From Bradyrhizobium barranii subsp. barranii (GTDB lineage: Bacteria; Pseudomonadota; Alphaproteobacteria; Rhizobiales; Xanthobacteraceae): DNA of 64,000 bases. Under the pieces are notes generated by a model. It was given only the letters and a program-made list of their open reading frames with translations, did not search any database and was not told where the DNA came from. Position 1 is the first letter of the stretch. Every line of letters starts with the position of its first letter. The stretch lies in the NCBI RefSeq assembly GCF_017565645.3, contig NZ_CP086136.1, positions 7,051,501 to 7,115,500 on the forward strand. Direction: 5' to 3'. The translations under genes were made by a program, and so were the position numbers. This document shows positions 57,274-64,000 of the stretch, piece after piece.

Positions 57274-57831
57274 TGTCCGCAGGGCAACTGGATCTTCAGT
57301 GTTGTTTTCCGGTGCCATCCGATGCGGCGGAGCTGTCCCGCTCGGGACAAGCATCGTCAATGTCGCCATCCTCTTCTTGCGGCGGCAATGCATGCTGATG
57401 GTCAAGCGCGGATGTCCAGGCCAACGTCATCGCCGCGATGAGCAGCCGATTGACGGCTTCGATTGCGCGTTCTGCTACGGACGAGTAATTCATGGCTTCC
57501 GCCCGCGCGGCTGATTGCCGATGGCGGGAGCCTAGGACGAACTCTCCAGCACCACTGTACTCCAGTTCACAGTTGCACGCGTCAACTCATCGCAGCCTCA
57601 GAAGATGCCGCTTGCTTCAGCTGCATCTGCAACGCGAGCCGACGAGCTTCGTGCGGCAAGGACGTCAAGCTCGCGGCGATCACCCCACTCCCCGGCGCGT
57701 TTGACCTGCGTACTTGGTTGCCGAGTAGGCTCGCACAACCTCAGAGGTGTTGCGGTCCATCAACGACTCTGAATCAAATGTGATCATTGCGATGCGAATG
57801 CGATTGGTCAACTTTTTTGGGGGAGCAATCA
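57274..57831. other. Intergenic stretch of 558 bp without a supported gene
   Basis: A 65-codon minus-strand frame (57296-57493) has one weak hydrophobic helix but no strong ribosome-binding site and no family. Several overlapping plus-strand frames of 62-106 codons look like chance. No repeat or terminator was recognised. Confidence 0.4.
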
Positions 57832-58071
57832 ATGAGCGGAGAAGCCAACTGCATTGTATGTAGCCAGGCAAGAGCGGTCGTAGCCGTCTTTCCAATCGCG
57901 CGGGGCTATGCACTAAAGGTATACGAGTGTTCCTGCTGCCACAGCACCCTTCATCTCGTGACTCGCACGACGAAGGCTGCGCTGATCAGGCAGCACTGCG
58001 AGACCCTCCTTCCCGTCGAGAAGCCGCTGAGCGCGACGGGTCCCAGGGTTCAACAGCGGTTCGCGAACTAG
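57832..58071 (+). CDS. Small zinc-ribbon-like protein, 79 residues
   Basis: The ATG at 57832 has GGGGAG at 7 bp. The product contains two cysteine pairs, CIVC near residue 7 and CSCC near residue 34, that could bind zinc, followed by HSTLHLVTRTTKAALIRQHC. There is no membrane segment. It probably folds as a small metal-binding module. No named family was recognised, and its neighbours do not indicate a role. Confidence 0.65.
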   Translation: MSGEANCIVCSQARAVVAVFPIARGYALKVYECSCCHSTLHLVTRTTKAALIRQHCETLLPVEKPLSATGPRVQQRFAN

Positions 58072-58156
58072 ACACGCAAGGCGTCTAGCCGCGTACAGGC
58101 CGAACGACCGCGCGATTGCGCGCAGGCTGCCGCAGCGCGCCGCGCCTCCGGAGCCT

Positions 58157-58918
58157 TCAATTCGGCTTTTGCGTCGGCTTGCCGTCGATCTTGGGGAGAT
58201 CGCCGGCCGCGGCCGATTGATCGCCGCCGCCATTGGCCCGGCGGGCCATCTCGACCGTCAGCCGCTCGGCGGCCTCCGGCGACATCACGCCCATGATGTC
58301 CGACATCTTTCGCGGCGCGATCTGCGAGGCGATCTCGATCAGCACGCCCATCTCGAGCCGGTCGAACACCCGTGCGGCGTCCTTGGGCTTCATGCCCTCA
58401 TACATGGTCACGAGGCCCTTCATGCGCTGGGCTTCGGCGGCCTTCTGCTCGGCCTGGGTCGCGGAGATGCGGGATTCCACCGCCTTCATCTCCTCGACCT
58501 TGTTTTCGATGCGCTTCTCGGCCGACTTCAGCAGGTTCTCGCGGATGTCGATCTCGCGCTGGCGGGACTCGATCTCCTGGCGGCGTGCCTGCAAGCGCTC
58601 CAGGATCGCGCGCTCGGAGGCCGAGACCTGCGGCTGGGCCTCGTCCATCTTGACCACGGTGCCCTCGGGTTTGGTCTCGGGCGCGGCGGGCTTCGGCGCC
58701 TCCTTCGGCGCGCCGTGGGTAGATCCCGTGATATCGGGGTCTTCCCGCCCCGTCGGAAAGTTCAGATTCTCCTGCGCCCAGGATTTTTTGATCTGGCTCG
58801 GCTGGTAGTCGAAGACATAGCCGCCATTGATCACGAGGCCCACGACCTTGAGCGTGGCGAGCCCTGCGACGGCGACCAGGACGACTGGAATGACGCGGAT
58901 GTTACGAAAGGATTTCAT
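58157..58918 (-). CDS. motE: MotE-like flagellar motility protein
   Basis: 253 residues. An N-terminal membrane segment (VIPVVLVAVAGLATLKVVGL) is followed by a long coiled coil (about residues 105-165) and a C-terminal MgtE-N/FliG-like helical domain (MYEGMKPKDAARVFDRLEMG, then MSDIMGVMSPEAAERL). This matches MotE of Sinorhizobium, which stabilises the periplasmic motor protein MotC. It is 9 bp downstream of the DUF6468 gene in a fliL-fliM-DUF6468-motE unit. Confidence 0.82.
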   Translation of the reverse strand: MKSFRNIRVIPVVLVAVAGLATLKVVGLVINGGYVFDYQPSQIKKSWAQENLNFPTGREDPDITGSTHGAPKEAPKPAAPETKPEGTVVKMDEAQPQVSASERAILERLQARRQEIESRQREIDIRENLLKSAEKRIENKVEEMKAVESRISATQAEQKAAEAQRMKGLVTMYEGMKPKDAARVFDRLEMGVLIEIASQIAPRKMSDIMGVMSPEAAERLTVEMARRANGGGDQSAAAGDLPKIDGKPTQKPN

Positions 58919-58927
58919 ACCCTGACT

Positions 58928-59374
58928 TTATGCCGCAAGGCCGTTGGATCGTCGTCGCTCGGAGAAGGCTTCGGCCGCAGCCGCCACCGCCTTCGCCGAT
59001 GAGGGCTTGGCCGCGGGCACCGCGGCCGCTTCCGGGCTCGCCGCAGGGCGCGCGGCGATCGCGATCTTGGACAGGCGCCGCACGACGTTGTCGGCTTCGC
59101 CGAGCTGCTTGTAGAGCTGGTCCGACATCTGCGTCGCCGCCGCAAGCTGGCTGCCGAGGTTCTCGTTGACGTCGCGCACCGCGAGCTTCAGCCCGCCGAT
59201 CGCGCGCTCGGCGATCTCGGTGGCGGTGATCAGCTCGCCGATGACCGCCTTCAGCGAATGCTCGTCCGCCTTCAGCCGCGTCAGCCGCTTGTTGAGCATG
59301 ACACAGTAAACGATGGTCAGCATCAGCAGGATAGCCACCAGCGTCTCGATCGCCATTCCCAGGGAGTGGTTCAT
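58928..59374 (-). CDS. DUF6468-like flagellar cluster protein
   Basis: 148 residues from the ATG at 59374, with GGAGG upstream; the start overlaps the fliM stop. One N-terminal membrane segment (ALVAILLMLTIVYCVMLN-like) is followed by a helical region (LITATEIAERAIGGLKLAVR) and an Ala/Pro-rich tail. Proteins of this type (DUF6468) occur with fliM and motE in Rhizobiales and are presumably motility factors. A much longer upstream frame lies inside fliM and is not coding. Confidence 0.8.
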   Translation of the reverse strand: MNHSLGMAIETLVAILLMLTIVYCVMLNKRLTRLKADEHSLKAVIGELITATEIAERAIGGLKLAVRDVNENLGSQLAAATQMSDQLYKQLGEADNVVRRLSKIAIAARPAASPEAAAVPAAKPSSAKAVAAAAEAFSERRRSNGLAA

Positions 59375-60573
59375 GGGGCCTCCATCATCTTGTTCTGCTC
59401 GTCCACCTTCTCGAACATCGCAAGTGTCGTACTTGGCTTGCGCAGGGGTTTCGTCACCCGTATCGCGACGCGGTCGCCGACCCGGCCCATCCGCCCCTCG
59501 GTCAGGGTGACGTCGCCGCAACGCACGGTCACGTTGGCATCCGCGCGCATGTCGAGCGGCAGGGTGTCGCCGACCTTGAGCCGCATCAGCTGCTTGAGCG
59601 GGATTTCGGCCTCGTAGAGTACGGCATCGACCGCGATCTCGGCCTGGTTGATCTCGGTGGCGAAATGGCCCTCCCAGATCGTGTCGCGGCCGAATTTTTC
59701 GCCCATGAACATCTGGAGCAGGACGCCCCGGATCGGCTCGATGGTCGCGTAGGGCAGCAGCAGCTCGATATTGCCGCCGCGATCTTCCATGTCGATGCGC
59801 AGGCGCACCAGGATCGCGGCGTTGGCAGGACGGCTGATCGCGGCGAAACGCGGATTGGTCTCGAGCCGGTCGATCGTGAAGGTCACCGGCGACAGCGGCC
59901 GGAACGCCTGTTCGGCATCGACCAGCACCACCTCGACCAGCCGCTTGACCAGCTCGGTCTCGATCGTGGTGTAGGGCCGGCCCTCGATGCGGAGCTGGCT
60001 GGCGCCGCGGCGGCCGCCGAGCAGCACGTCGATCATCGAATAGATCAGGCTCGAATCGACCACCGCCATGCCGAAGTTTTCCCACTCCTCGGCCTTGAAC
60101 ACCGAGAGAACGGCCGGCAGCGGGATCGAGTTCATGTAGTCGCCGAAGCGCACCGAGGTGATGCGGTCGAGCGAGACTTCGACGTTGTCGGAGGTGAAAT
60201 TGCGCAAGGAGGTCGTCAGCAACCGCACCAGGCGGTCGAAGACGATTTCGAGCATCGGCAGACGCTCGTAGGAGACCATCGCTGAATCGATGATCGCGCG
60301 AATGCCGGAATGGTCGTCGAGCGTGACGTCACCGACCGCGAAGCCGAGAAGATTGTCGATCTCCTCCTGCGACAGCACCCGCTCGCCGGAATTCTTGCCG
60401 GCGCCGAGATCGCGGCTGCCGTCCTCGACCATGGCCGCCCATTGCAGGGCCATGGTCTCGGATAGTTCGTTTTCGGCAGCAGCCTTCGCGGCCTCGGCGG
60501 GATCCTCGGAATCAAGCGAGGCCTCCCATTGGGCGGCAATTGCATCCTGGTCTGGTTGGTCGGTGCCTGCCAT
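59371..60573 (-). CDS. fliM: Flagellar motor switch protein FliM
   Basis: 400 residues. The CheY-binding motif LSQEEIDNLL is at residues 67-76, after a 65-residue acidic extension, whereas in enteric FliM it is at the extreme N-terminus. The middle CheC-like domain contains PLPAVLSVFKAEEWENFG and the C-terminal SpoA domain ends the chain. FliM sits in the C ring, binds phosphorylated CheY and sets rotation direction. It follows fliL by 19 bp. Confidence 0.95.
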   Translation of the reverse strand: MAGTDQPDQDAIAAQWEASLDSEDPAEAAKAAAENELSETMALQWAAMVEDGSRDLGAGKNSGERVLSQEEIDNLLGFAVGDVTLDDHSGIRAIIDSAMVSYERLPMLEIVFDRLVRLLTTSLRNFTSDNVEVSLDRITSVRFGDYMNSIPLPAVLSVFKAEEWENFGMAVVDSSLIYSMIDVLLGGRRGASQLRIEGRPYTTIETELVKRLVEVVLVDAEQAFRPLSPVTFTIDRLETNPRFAAISRPANAAILVRLRIDMEDRGGNIELLLPYATIEPIRGVLLQMFMGEKFGRDTIWEGHFATEINQAEIAVDAVLYEAEIPLKQLMRLKVGDTLPLDMRADANVTVRCGDVTLTEGRMGRVGDRVAIRVTKPLRKPSTTLAMFEKVDEQNKMMEAP

Positions 60574-60592
60574 GATCCCTAGCCCGTCATGC

Positions 60593-61093
60593 TCACTGGA
60601 TCACGACTTCCTTGAACAGCACTGCGCTGACCTGGACCGGGGCGACCGCCGCGTTGACGCGCTTGGTCAGCTCTTCCTTGAGGCGGAAGACGCCGGCGGA
60701 CCCGTTGAGGTCGGAGGAACGCAGCTCGCGCACATAGGTCTGGAAGATGTCGGTGATGCGCGGCATCGTCGGCTTGATCGCCTCGATCTGCTTCTCTTCC
60801 TTGAGCTCCAGCACGATCTTGAGCTTGAGATATTGCACGCGCTCACCGGGCGCGCCGGCGAGGTTGACCATGATGTCGGGCACGTCGACGAAGGCCGGCG
60901 GCTTCGGCGGCGGCGCCGCCTCGGCGTGATGCTCGTCGTCGCCATGACGGAAGAAGAAGAACCAGGTCGCGGCACCGCCGCCGAGGACGGCGAGCAGGCC
61001 GACGGCCATGATGATGAGCTTGAGCTTGTTCTTCGGCGGGGCGGCTTCCGCGCCTTCGGCGGCTCCGCCGCCTTCCGCTTCATTGTCTGCCAT
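60593..61093 (-). CDS. fliL: Flagellar basal body-associated protein FliL
   Basis: 166 residues. One membrane segment (KLIIMAVGLLAVLGGGAATW) is followed by a periplasmic domain with YLKLKIVLELKEEKQIEAIK and a C-terminal VNAAVAPVQVSAVLFKEVVIQ-type end. FliL associates with stator units and the basal body. It is the first gene of the leftward fliL-fliM unit and is divergent from flgF. Confidence 0.93.
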   Translation of the reverse strand: MADNEAEGGGAAEGAEAAPPKNKLKLIIMAVGLLAVLGGGAATWFFFFRHGDDEHHAEAAPPPKPPAFVDVPDIMVNLAGAPGERVQYLKLKIVLELKEEKQIEAIKPTMPRITDIFQTYVRELRSSDLNGSAGVFRLKEELTKRVNAAVAPVQVSAVLFKEVVIQ

Positions 61094-61213
61094 GGTCGAT
61101 AGGCTCGCTCATCTCATAAGGGGTCGAAAGAGCGAAGCCTCCTGGCAGACAGTGACGCGATACAAATGCCCCAGCGCAGTGCGCTCCTCTTACACGCAAA
61201 CGCTACGGTAATA

Positions 61214-61288
61214 ATGGTTAACGGAATCTTTCGATTGGGCCTCCACTAGGAAAAATCTGCCGGGCAAACATGGCTAACAGAACCTTTC
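61214..61288. repeat. Two imperfect direct repeats between fliL and flgF
   Basis: ATGGTTAACGGAATCTTTC (61214-61232) and ATGGCTAACAGAACCTTTC (61270-61288) agree at 16 of 19 bases and are 56 bp apart. Read on the minus strand the first contains TTAACCAT, which is a CtrA half-site. They may be regulator-binding sites for the divergent flagellar units. Confidence 0.55.
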
Positions 61289-61349
61289 TGCCGCCTCCCC
61301 GCACCCCTCAAGAATATACCAAGACACTAAAATTACACAGTTTTTGGAG

Positions 61350-61366
61350 TTGGCACGGCTTTCGCT
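61350..61366 (+). promoter_or_regulatory. Sigma-54-type promoter of the flgF operon
   Basis: TTGGCACGGCTTTCGCT has GG (61352-61353) and GC (61364-61365) separated by 10 bp and matches the -24 consensus TGGCACG exactly. The -12 half is TCGC rather than TTGC. The start of transcription would be near 61377, about 100 bp before flgF. Confidence 0.6.
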
Positions 61367-61475
61367 GAGAGAGGACCGAGGCCGGAGGGTTTGGGAGAAC
61401 CTGGCGGTCTCGTTCACGGGTCGGCCAAGGCGCTTGGGAGAGCGAGGTGGCAGGCTCACTCAGGGGAGATTTCCG

Positions 61476-62237
61476 ATGCAGAACGCGCTTCTGATCGGCT
61501 TGTCACGGCAGATGACGTTGGAACGGCAGATGGATGTCATCGCCAACAACGTCGCCAATGCCAACACCAACGGCTTCAAGGCCGACCATTCGCTGTTCGA
61601 GGAGTTTCTCAACTCGAACGCGCGTGAGGACAATTTCATCGCGTCCGACCGCCGGGTCTCCTATGTGCAGGACCGCGGCACCTTCCGCGACGTCGGCCAG
61701 GGGCCGATGGAGCCGACCAACAACCCGCTCGACATGGCGATCGACGGCAACGCGTTCTTCGCGGTGCAGGCCAATGGCGGCGAACGCTACACCCGCGACG
61801 GCAAATTCTCGCTCAATAGCACCGGCCAGCTCGTCACCTCCGACGGCAACCTCGTGCTCGGCACCGGCGGCCCGATCACCTTCCAGCCCACCGACCACGA
61901 CATCAATGTCGCGCCCGACGGCACCGTCACGGTGCTCGAGGGCACCGCCAAGACCGACTCGATCCGCGGCAAGATCCGCATGGCTGCGTTCGACGATGCG
62001 GCGAAGCTGACCAAGCTCGGCGCGAACCTCTATGACGTCGGCTCCGCGACCCCGCAGGCCATCACCAGGTCGACCGTGCGCCAGGGCTACATCGAGAAGT
62101 CCAATGTGAACTCGGTCGGCGAGATGAGCCGCATGGTCGAAGTCATGCGCAGCTACACCGCCATCGCCAACCTGCTCCAGCAGCAGAGCGACCTCCACAA
62201 ATCGGCGATCGAGAAGCTCGCCGACGTTCCGGCCTGA
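61476..62237 (+). CDS. flgF: Flagellar proximal rod protein FlgF
   Basis: 253 residues from the ATG at 61476, preceded by AGGGGAGA. Rod/hook motifs are IANNVANANTNGFKADHSLF at the N-terminus and VNSVGEMSRMVEVMRSYTAI at the C-terminus, with GNAFFAVQANGGERYTRDGK in the middle. A longer upstream frame has no start signal and runs into the promoter. It precedes flgG by 16 bp. Confidence 0.95.
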   Translation: MQNALLIGLSRQMTLERQMDVIANNVANANTNGFKADHSLFEEFLNSNAREDNFIASDRRVSYVQDRGTFRDVGQGPMEPTNNPLDMAIDGNAFFAVQANGGERYTRDGKFSLNSTGQLVTSDGNLVLGTGGPITFQPTDHDINVAPDGTVTVLEGTAKTDSIRGKIRMAAFDDAAKLTKLGANLYDVGSATPQAITRSTVRQGYIEKSNVNSVGEMSRMVEVMRSYTAIANLLQQQSDLHKSAIEKLADVPA

Positions 62238-62253
62238 TTAGGGGATCACTGAC

Positions 62254-63042
62254 ATGCAAGCGCTCCACACCGCTGCGACCGGAATGGCGGCCCAGGAACT
62301 CAACGTCCAGGTCATCTCCAACAACATCGCCAACCTGCGCACCACCGGTTTCAAGAAGCAGACGGCGGCGTTCCAGGACCTGATCTACGAGCACGTCCGC
62401 CGCGTCGGCGCGCAGGCCTCGGACCAGGGCACCATCGTGCCCGTCGGCGTCGACATCGGCGGCGGCGTCAAGACCGTCGGCACGCCGCGCAGCATGACGC
62501 AGGGCACGCTGTCGCAGACCGGCAACGACCTCGACCTCGCGATCTCGGGCGAAGGCTTCTTCAAGATCCTGATGCCCGACGGCACCTTCCAGTACACCCG
62601 CGACGGCACCTTCCAGATGGACAACCAGGGCCGCGTCGTCACCGCGCAGGGCAACCCGGTGCAGCCGACCATCAGCATCCCGAACAACGCCTCCGGCCTC
62701 GCCGTCAACGAGCAGGGCCAGGTCTCGGTGACGCTGCCGGGTTCGTCGACGTCGGCCGTTCAGGGCCAGATTGGCGTGACCCGCTTCATCAACAAGGCGG
62801 GCCTCCAGCCCGTCGGCAACAATCAGTTCGTCGAGACGCCCTCTTCCGGCCCGCCGCAGGACGGCACCGCGAACTCCGAAGGCTACGGCAAGGTCACGCA
62901 GGGCAGCCTGGAGCAGGCCAATGTCGACGTCGTCTCGGAGATGAGCGACCTGATCGCCGCGCAGCGCGCCTACGAGATGAACGCCAAGGTCATCAGCGCC
63001 GCCGACCAGATGATGCAATCGACCACGGCGCTGTTCCGCTGA
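62254..63042 (+). CDS. flgG: Flagellar distal rod protein FlgG
   Basis: 262 residues, the standard FlgG length. Motifs: MQALHTAATGMAAQELNVQV, ISNNIANLRTTGFK, GEGFFKILMPDGTFQYTRDG, and the C-terminal VDVVSEMSDLIAAQRAYEMN. It builds the distal rod that crosses the P and L rings. It is followed after 10 bp by flgA. Confidence 0.97.
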   Translation: MQALHTAATGMAAQELNVQVISNNIANLRTTGFKKQTAAFQDLIYEHVRRVGAQASDQGTIVPVGVDIGGGVKTVGTPRSMTQGTLSQTGNDLDLAISGEGFFKILMPDGTFQYTRDGTFQMDNQGRVVTAQGNPVQPTISIPNNASGLAVNEQGQVSVTLPGSSTSAVQGQIGVTRFINKAGLQPVGNNQFVETPSSGPPQDGTANSEGYGKVTQGSLEQANVDVVSEMSDLIAAQRAYEMNAKVISAADQMMQSTTALFR

Positions 63043-63052
63043 GGTGATGACG

Positions 63053-64000
63053 ATGATCCGCACCACCCTCGCCACGATCTCCGCTCTCCTGCTGCTGGCG
63101 CCGCCGGCGCAGGCCGCCGACGATTTCATCGCAGCGCCGACGCTGCGCGCGAGCGTCACCGTGACCTCGGACGTGGTGCGGGTCGGCGATCTCATCGACA
63201 ATGCCGGCTCAACCGCGCTGATCCCGGTCTACCGCTCGCCCGATCTCGGCACCACCGGCGCGCTGCCGGTCGCGCATGTGCTGTCGGTGCTGCGCGCAAA
63301 GCAGGTGATCGGCGTAATGACCGGCGACATCAAGGAAGTCCAGGTCACCCGCCTCGCCCGCACGCTCGCCAACAAGGACCTCGAAACCGCGGTGGCCTCG
63401 GCGCTCGAGCGCCGCTTCGGCCTTGGGGAAGCCGCCAACATCGCCGTCACGTTCGACCGCGGCGTCGCCGACATGCGGCTCGACGCCTCCAACACCGGTG
63501 CGCTCCAGCCAGTCGCAACCCGCTATGACGCCCGCAACGGCCGTTTCGACATCGCCTTCGAGATCAACAACGACAACAATGCGGCGCCGACCAAGCTGCG
63601 CTTCACCGGCACCGCGATCGAGACGGTGGAAGTGGCCGTGCTGACGCGCGACATCGACCGCGCCGATCTCCTGAAGTCCTCCGACATCGCGCTCGAGCGC
63701 CGGCCGAAGGCAGAGGTCACCGGTGAGGCCGCCTCGCGCGAGCGCACGCTCGGCATGCAGCTCCGCCGGCCGATGCGGGCGGGTACGCCGATCCGCGTCG
63801 CCGACATCGTCAAGCCGGACTTCGTGTCGCGCGACCAGAGCGTCACCGTCATCTACCAGGTCCCCGGGATCTACCTCACCACGCGCGGCAAGGCGCTCGA
63901 AAGCGGCGCCGAGGGCGACACCGTGAGCGTGCTCAATCTCCAGACCAAGCGCACGCTGGCAGGCATTGTCACCGGTCGCGGCCAGGTGACGATCCAGGGC
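63053..64000 (+). CDS. flgA: P-ring assembly chaperone FlgA (3' end outside window)
   Basis: 316 codons are visible from the ATG at 63053 (GAGGT at 7 bp) and the frame is still open at the window edge. A signal peptide (LATISALLLLAPPAQA-AD) is followed by the FlgA/SAF-type region ending VIYQVPGIYLTTRGKALESG and GDTVSVLNLQTKRTLAGIVT. FlgA is a periplasmic chaperone for FlgI. In the order flgF-flgG-flgA, flgH usually follows. Confidence 0.93.
   Translation, partial: MIRTTLATISALLLLAPPAQAADDFIAAPTLRASVTVTSDVVRVGDLIDNAGSTALIPVYRSPDLGTTGALPVAHVLSVLRAKQVIGVMTGDIKEVQVTRLARTLANKDLETAVASALERRFGLGEAANIAVTFDRGVADMRLDASNTGALQPVATRYDARNGRFDIAFEINNDNNAAPTKLRFTGTAIETVEVAVLTRDIDRADLLKSSDIALERRPKAEVTGEAASRERTLGMQLRRPMRAGTPIRVADIVKPDFVSRDQSVTVIYQVPGIYLTTRGKALESGAEGDTVSVLNLQTKRTLAGIVTGRGQVTIQG

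Noticed and set aside
57296..57493. 65-codon minus-strand frame downstream of the VCBS gene
   Set aside because: One weak hydrophobic stretch, but start signal and family are lacking.
58928..60085. 385-codon frame joining part of fliM to the DUF6468-like gene
   Set aside because: The first two thirds are an out-of-frame reading of fliM; only the last 148 codons form a protein with its own ribosome-binding site.

Overview
The window reads as a chromosome segment of an alphaproteobacterium of the order Rhizobiales, most likely Bradyrhizobium. Supporting signs are the high GC content, the flagellar gene set with a MotE-like and a DUF6468-like protein next to fliM, the cell-cycle kinase CckA beside flhB, perfect TTAA-N7-TTAA CtrA boxes, and several families of intergenic palindromes of the kind common in that genus. 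This assignment comes from reading the sequence only; no database search was run.

Layout. (1) 1-4441: an amide-utilisation locus. A formamidase-like gene (cut by the window edge) and an amidase run leftward; the sensor amiC and the ANTAR antiterminator amiR run rightward. The amidase leader contains a strong intrinsic terminator, as expected for AmiR control. (2) 4673-13925: an IclR regulator divergent from a tightly packed catabolic and transport operon (RraA/HMG-aldolase family, LeuC/LeuD-like hydro-lyase, class V aminotransferase, FbpABC-like ABC importer, threonine-aldolase family). (3) 14310-16420: small membrane and exported proteins and a SET-domain protein with a lysine/alanine-rich tail. 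(4) 16442-20235: a TetR regulator whose likely 19-bp operator occurs twice upstream of a carotenoid oxygenase and twice upstream of a membrane-protein pair ending in a YciB-like protein. (5) 20344-29431: housekeeping and accessory genes (class I fumarase, LuxR-type regulator, ICMT-like methyltransferase, GST, lectin-like protein), including a truncated duplicate of the methyltransferase gene.

(6) 29755-37372: a NitT/TauT-type ABC importer whose binding-protein gene is split by an intact IS21-family element (30188-32899, target duplication CTAC) and also carries a 1-bp frameshift. A Crp/Fnr regulator and an allophanate-hydrolase-like amidase follow. (7) 37542-41385: a Tim44-domain protein and CckA. 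(8) 41540-64000: flagellar genes. flhB-fliR-fliQ-fliE-flgC-flgB run leftward, fliO-fliP rightward, then a 1248-residue TPR protein, fliM-fliL with motE and a DUF6468 gene leftward, and flgF-flgG-flgA rightward into the window edge.

An accessory block (51647-58071: FecR-domain protein, TPR protein, VCBS-repeat surface protein, two small proteins) sits inside the flagellar region. CtrA boxes lie upstream of flgB and the large TPR gene, and a sigma-54-like promoter lies upstream of flgF. With cckA in the same window, this fits cell-cycle-controlled, hierarchical flagellar expression. No rRNA, tRNA or CRISPR array was seen.
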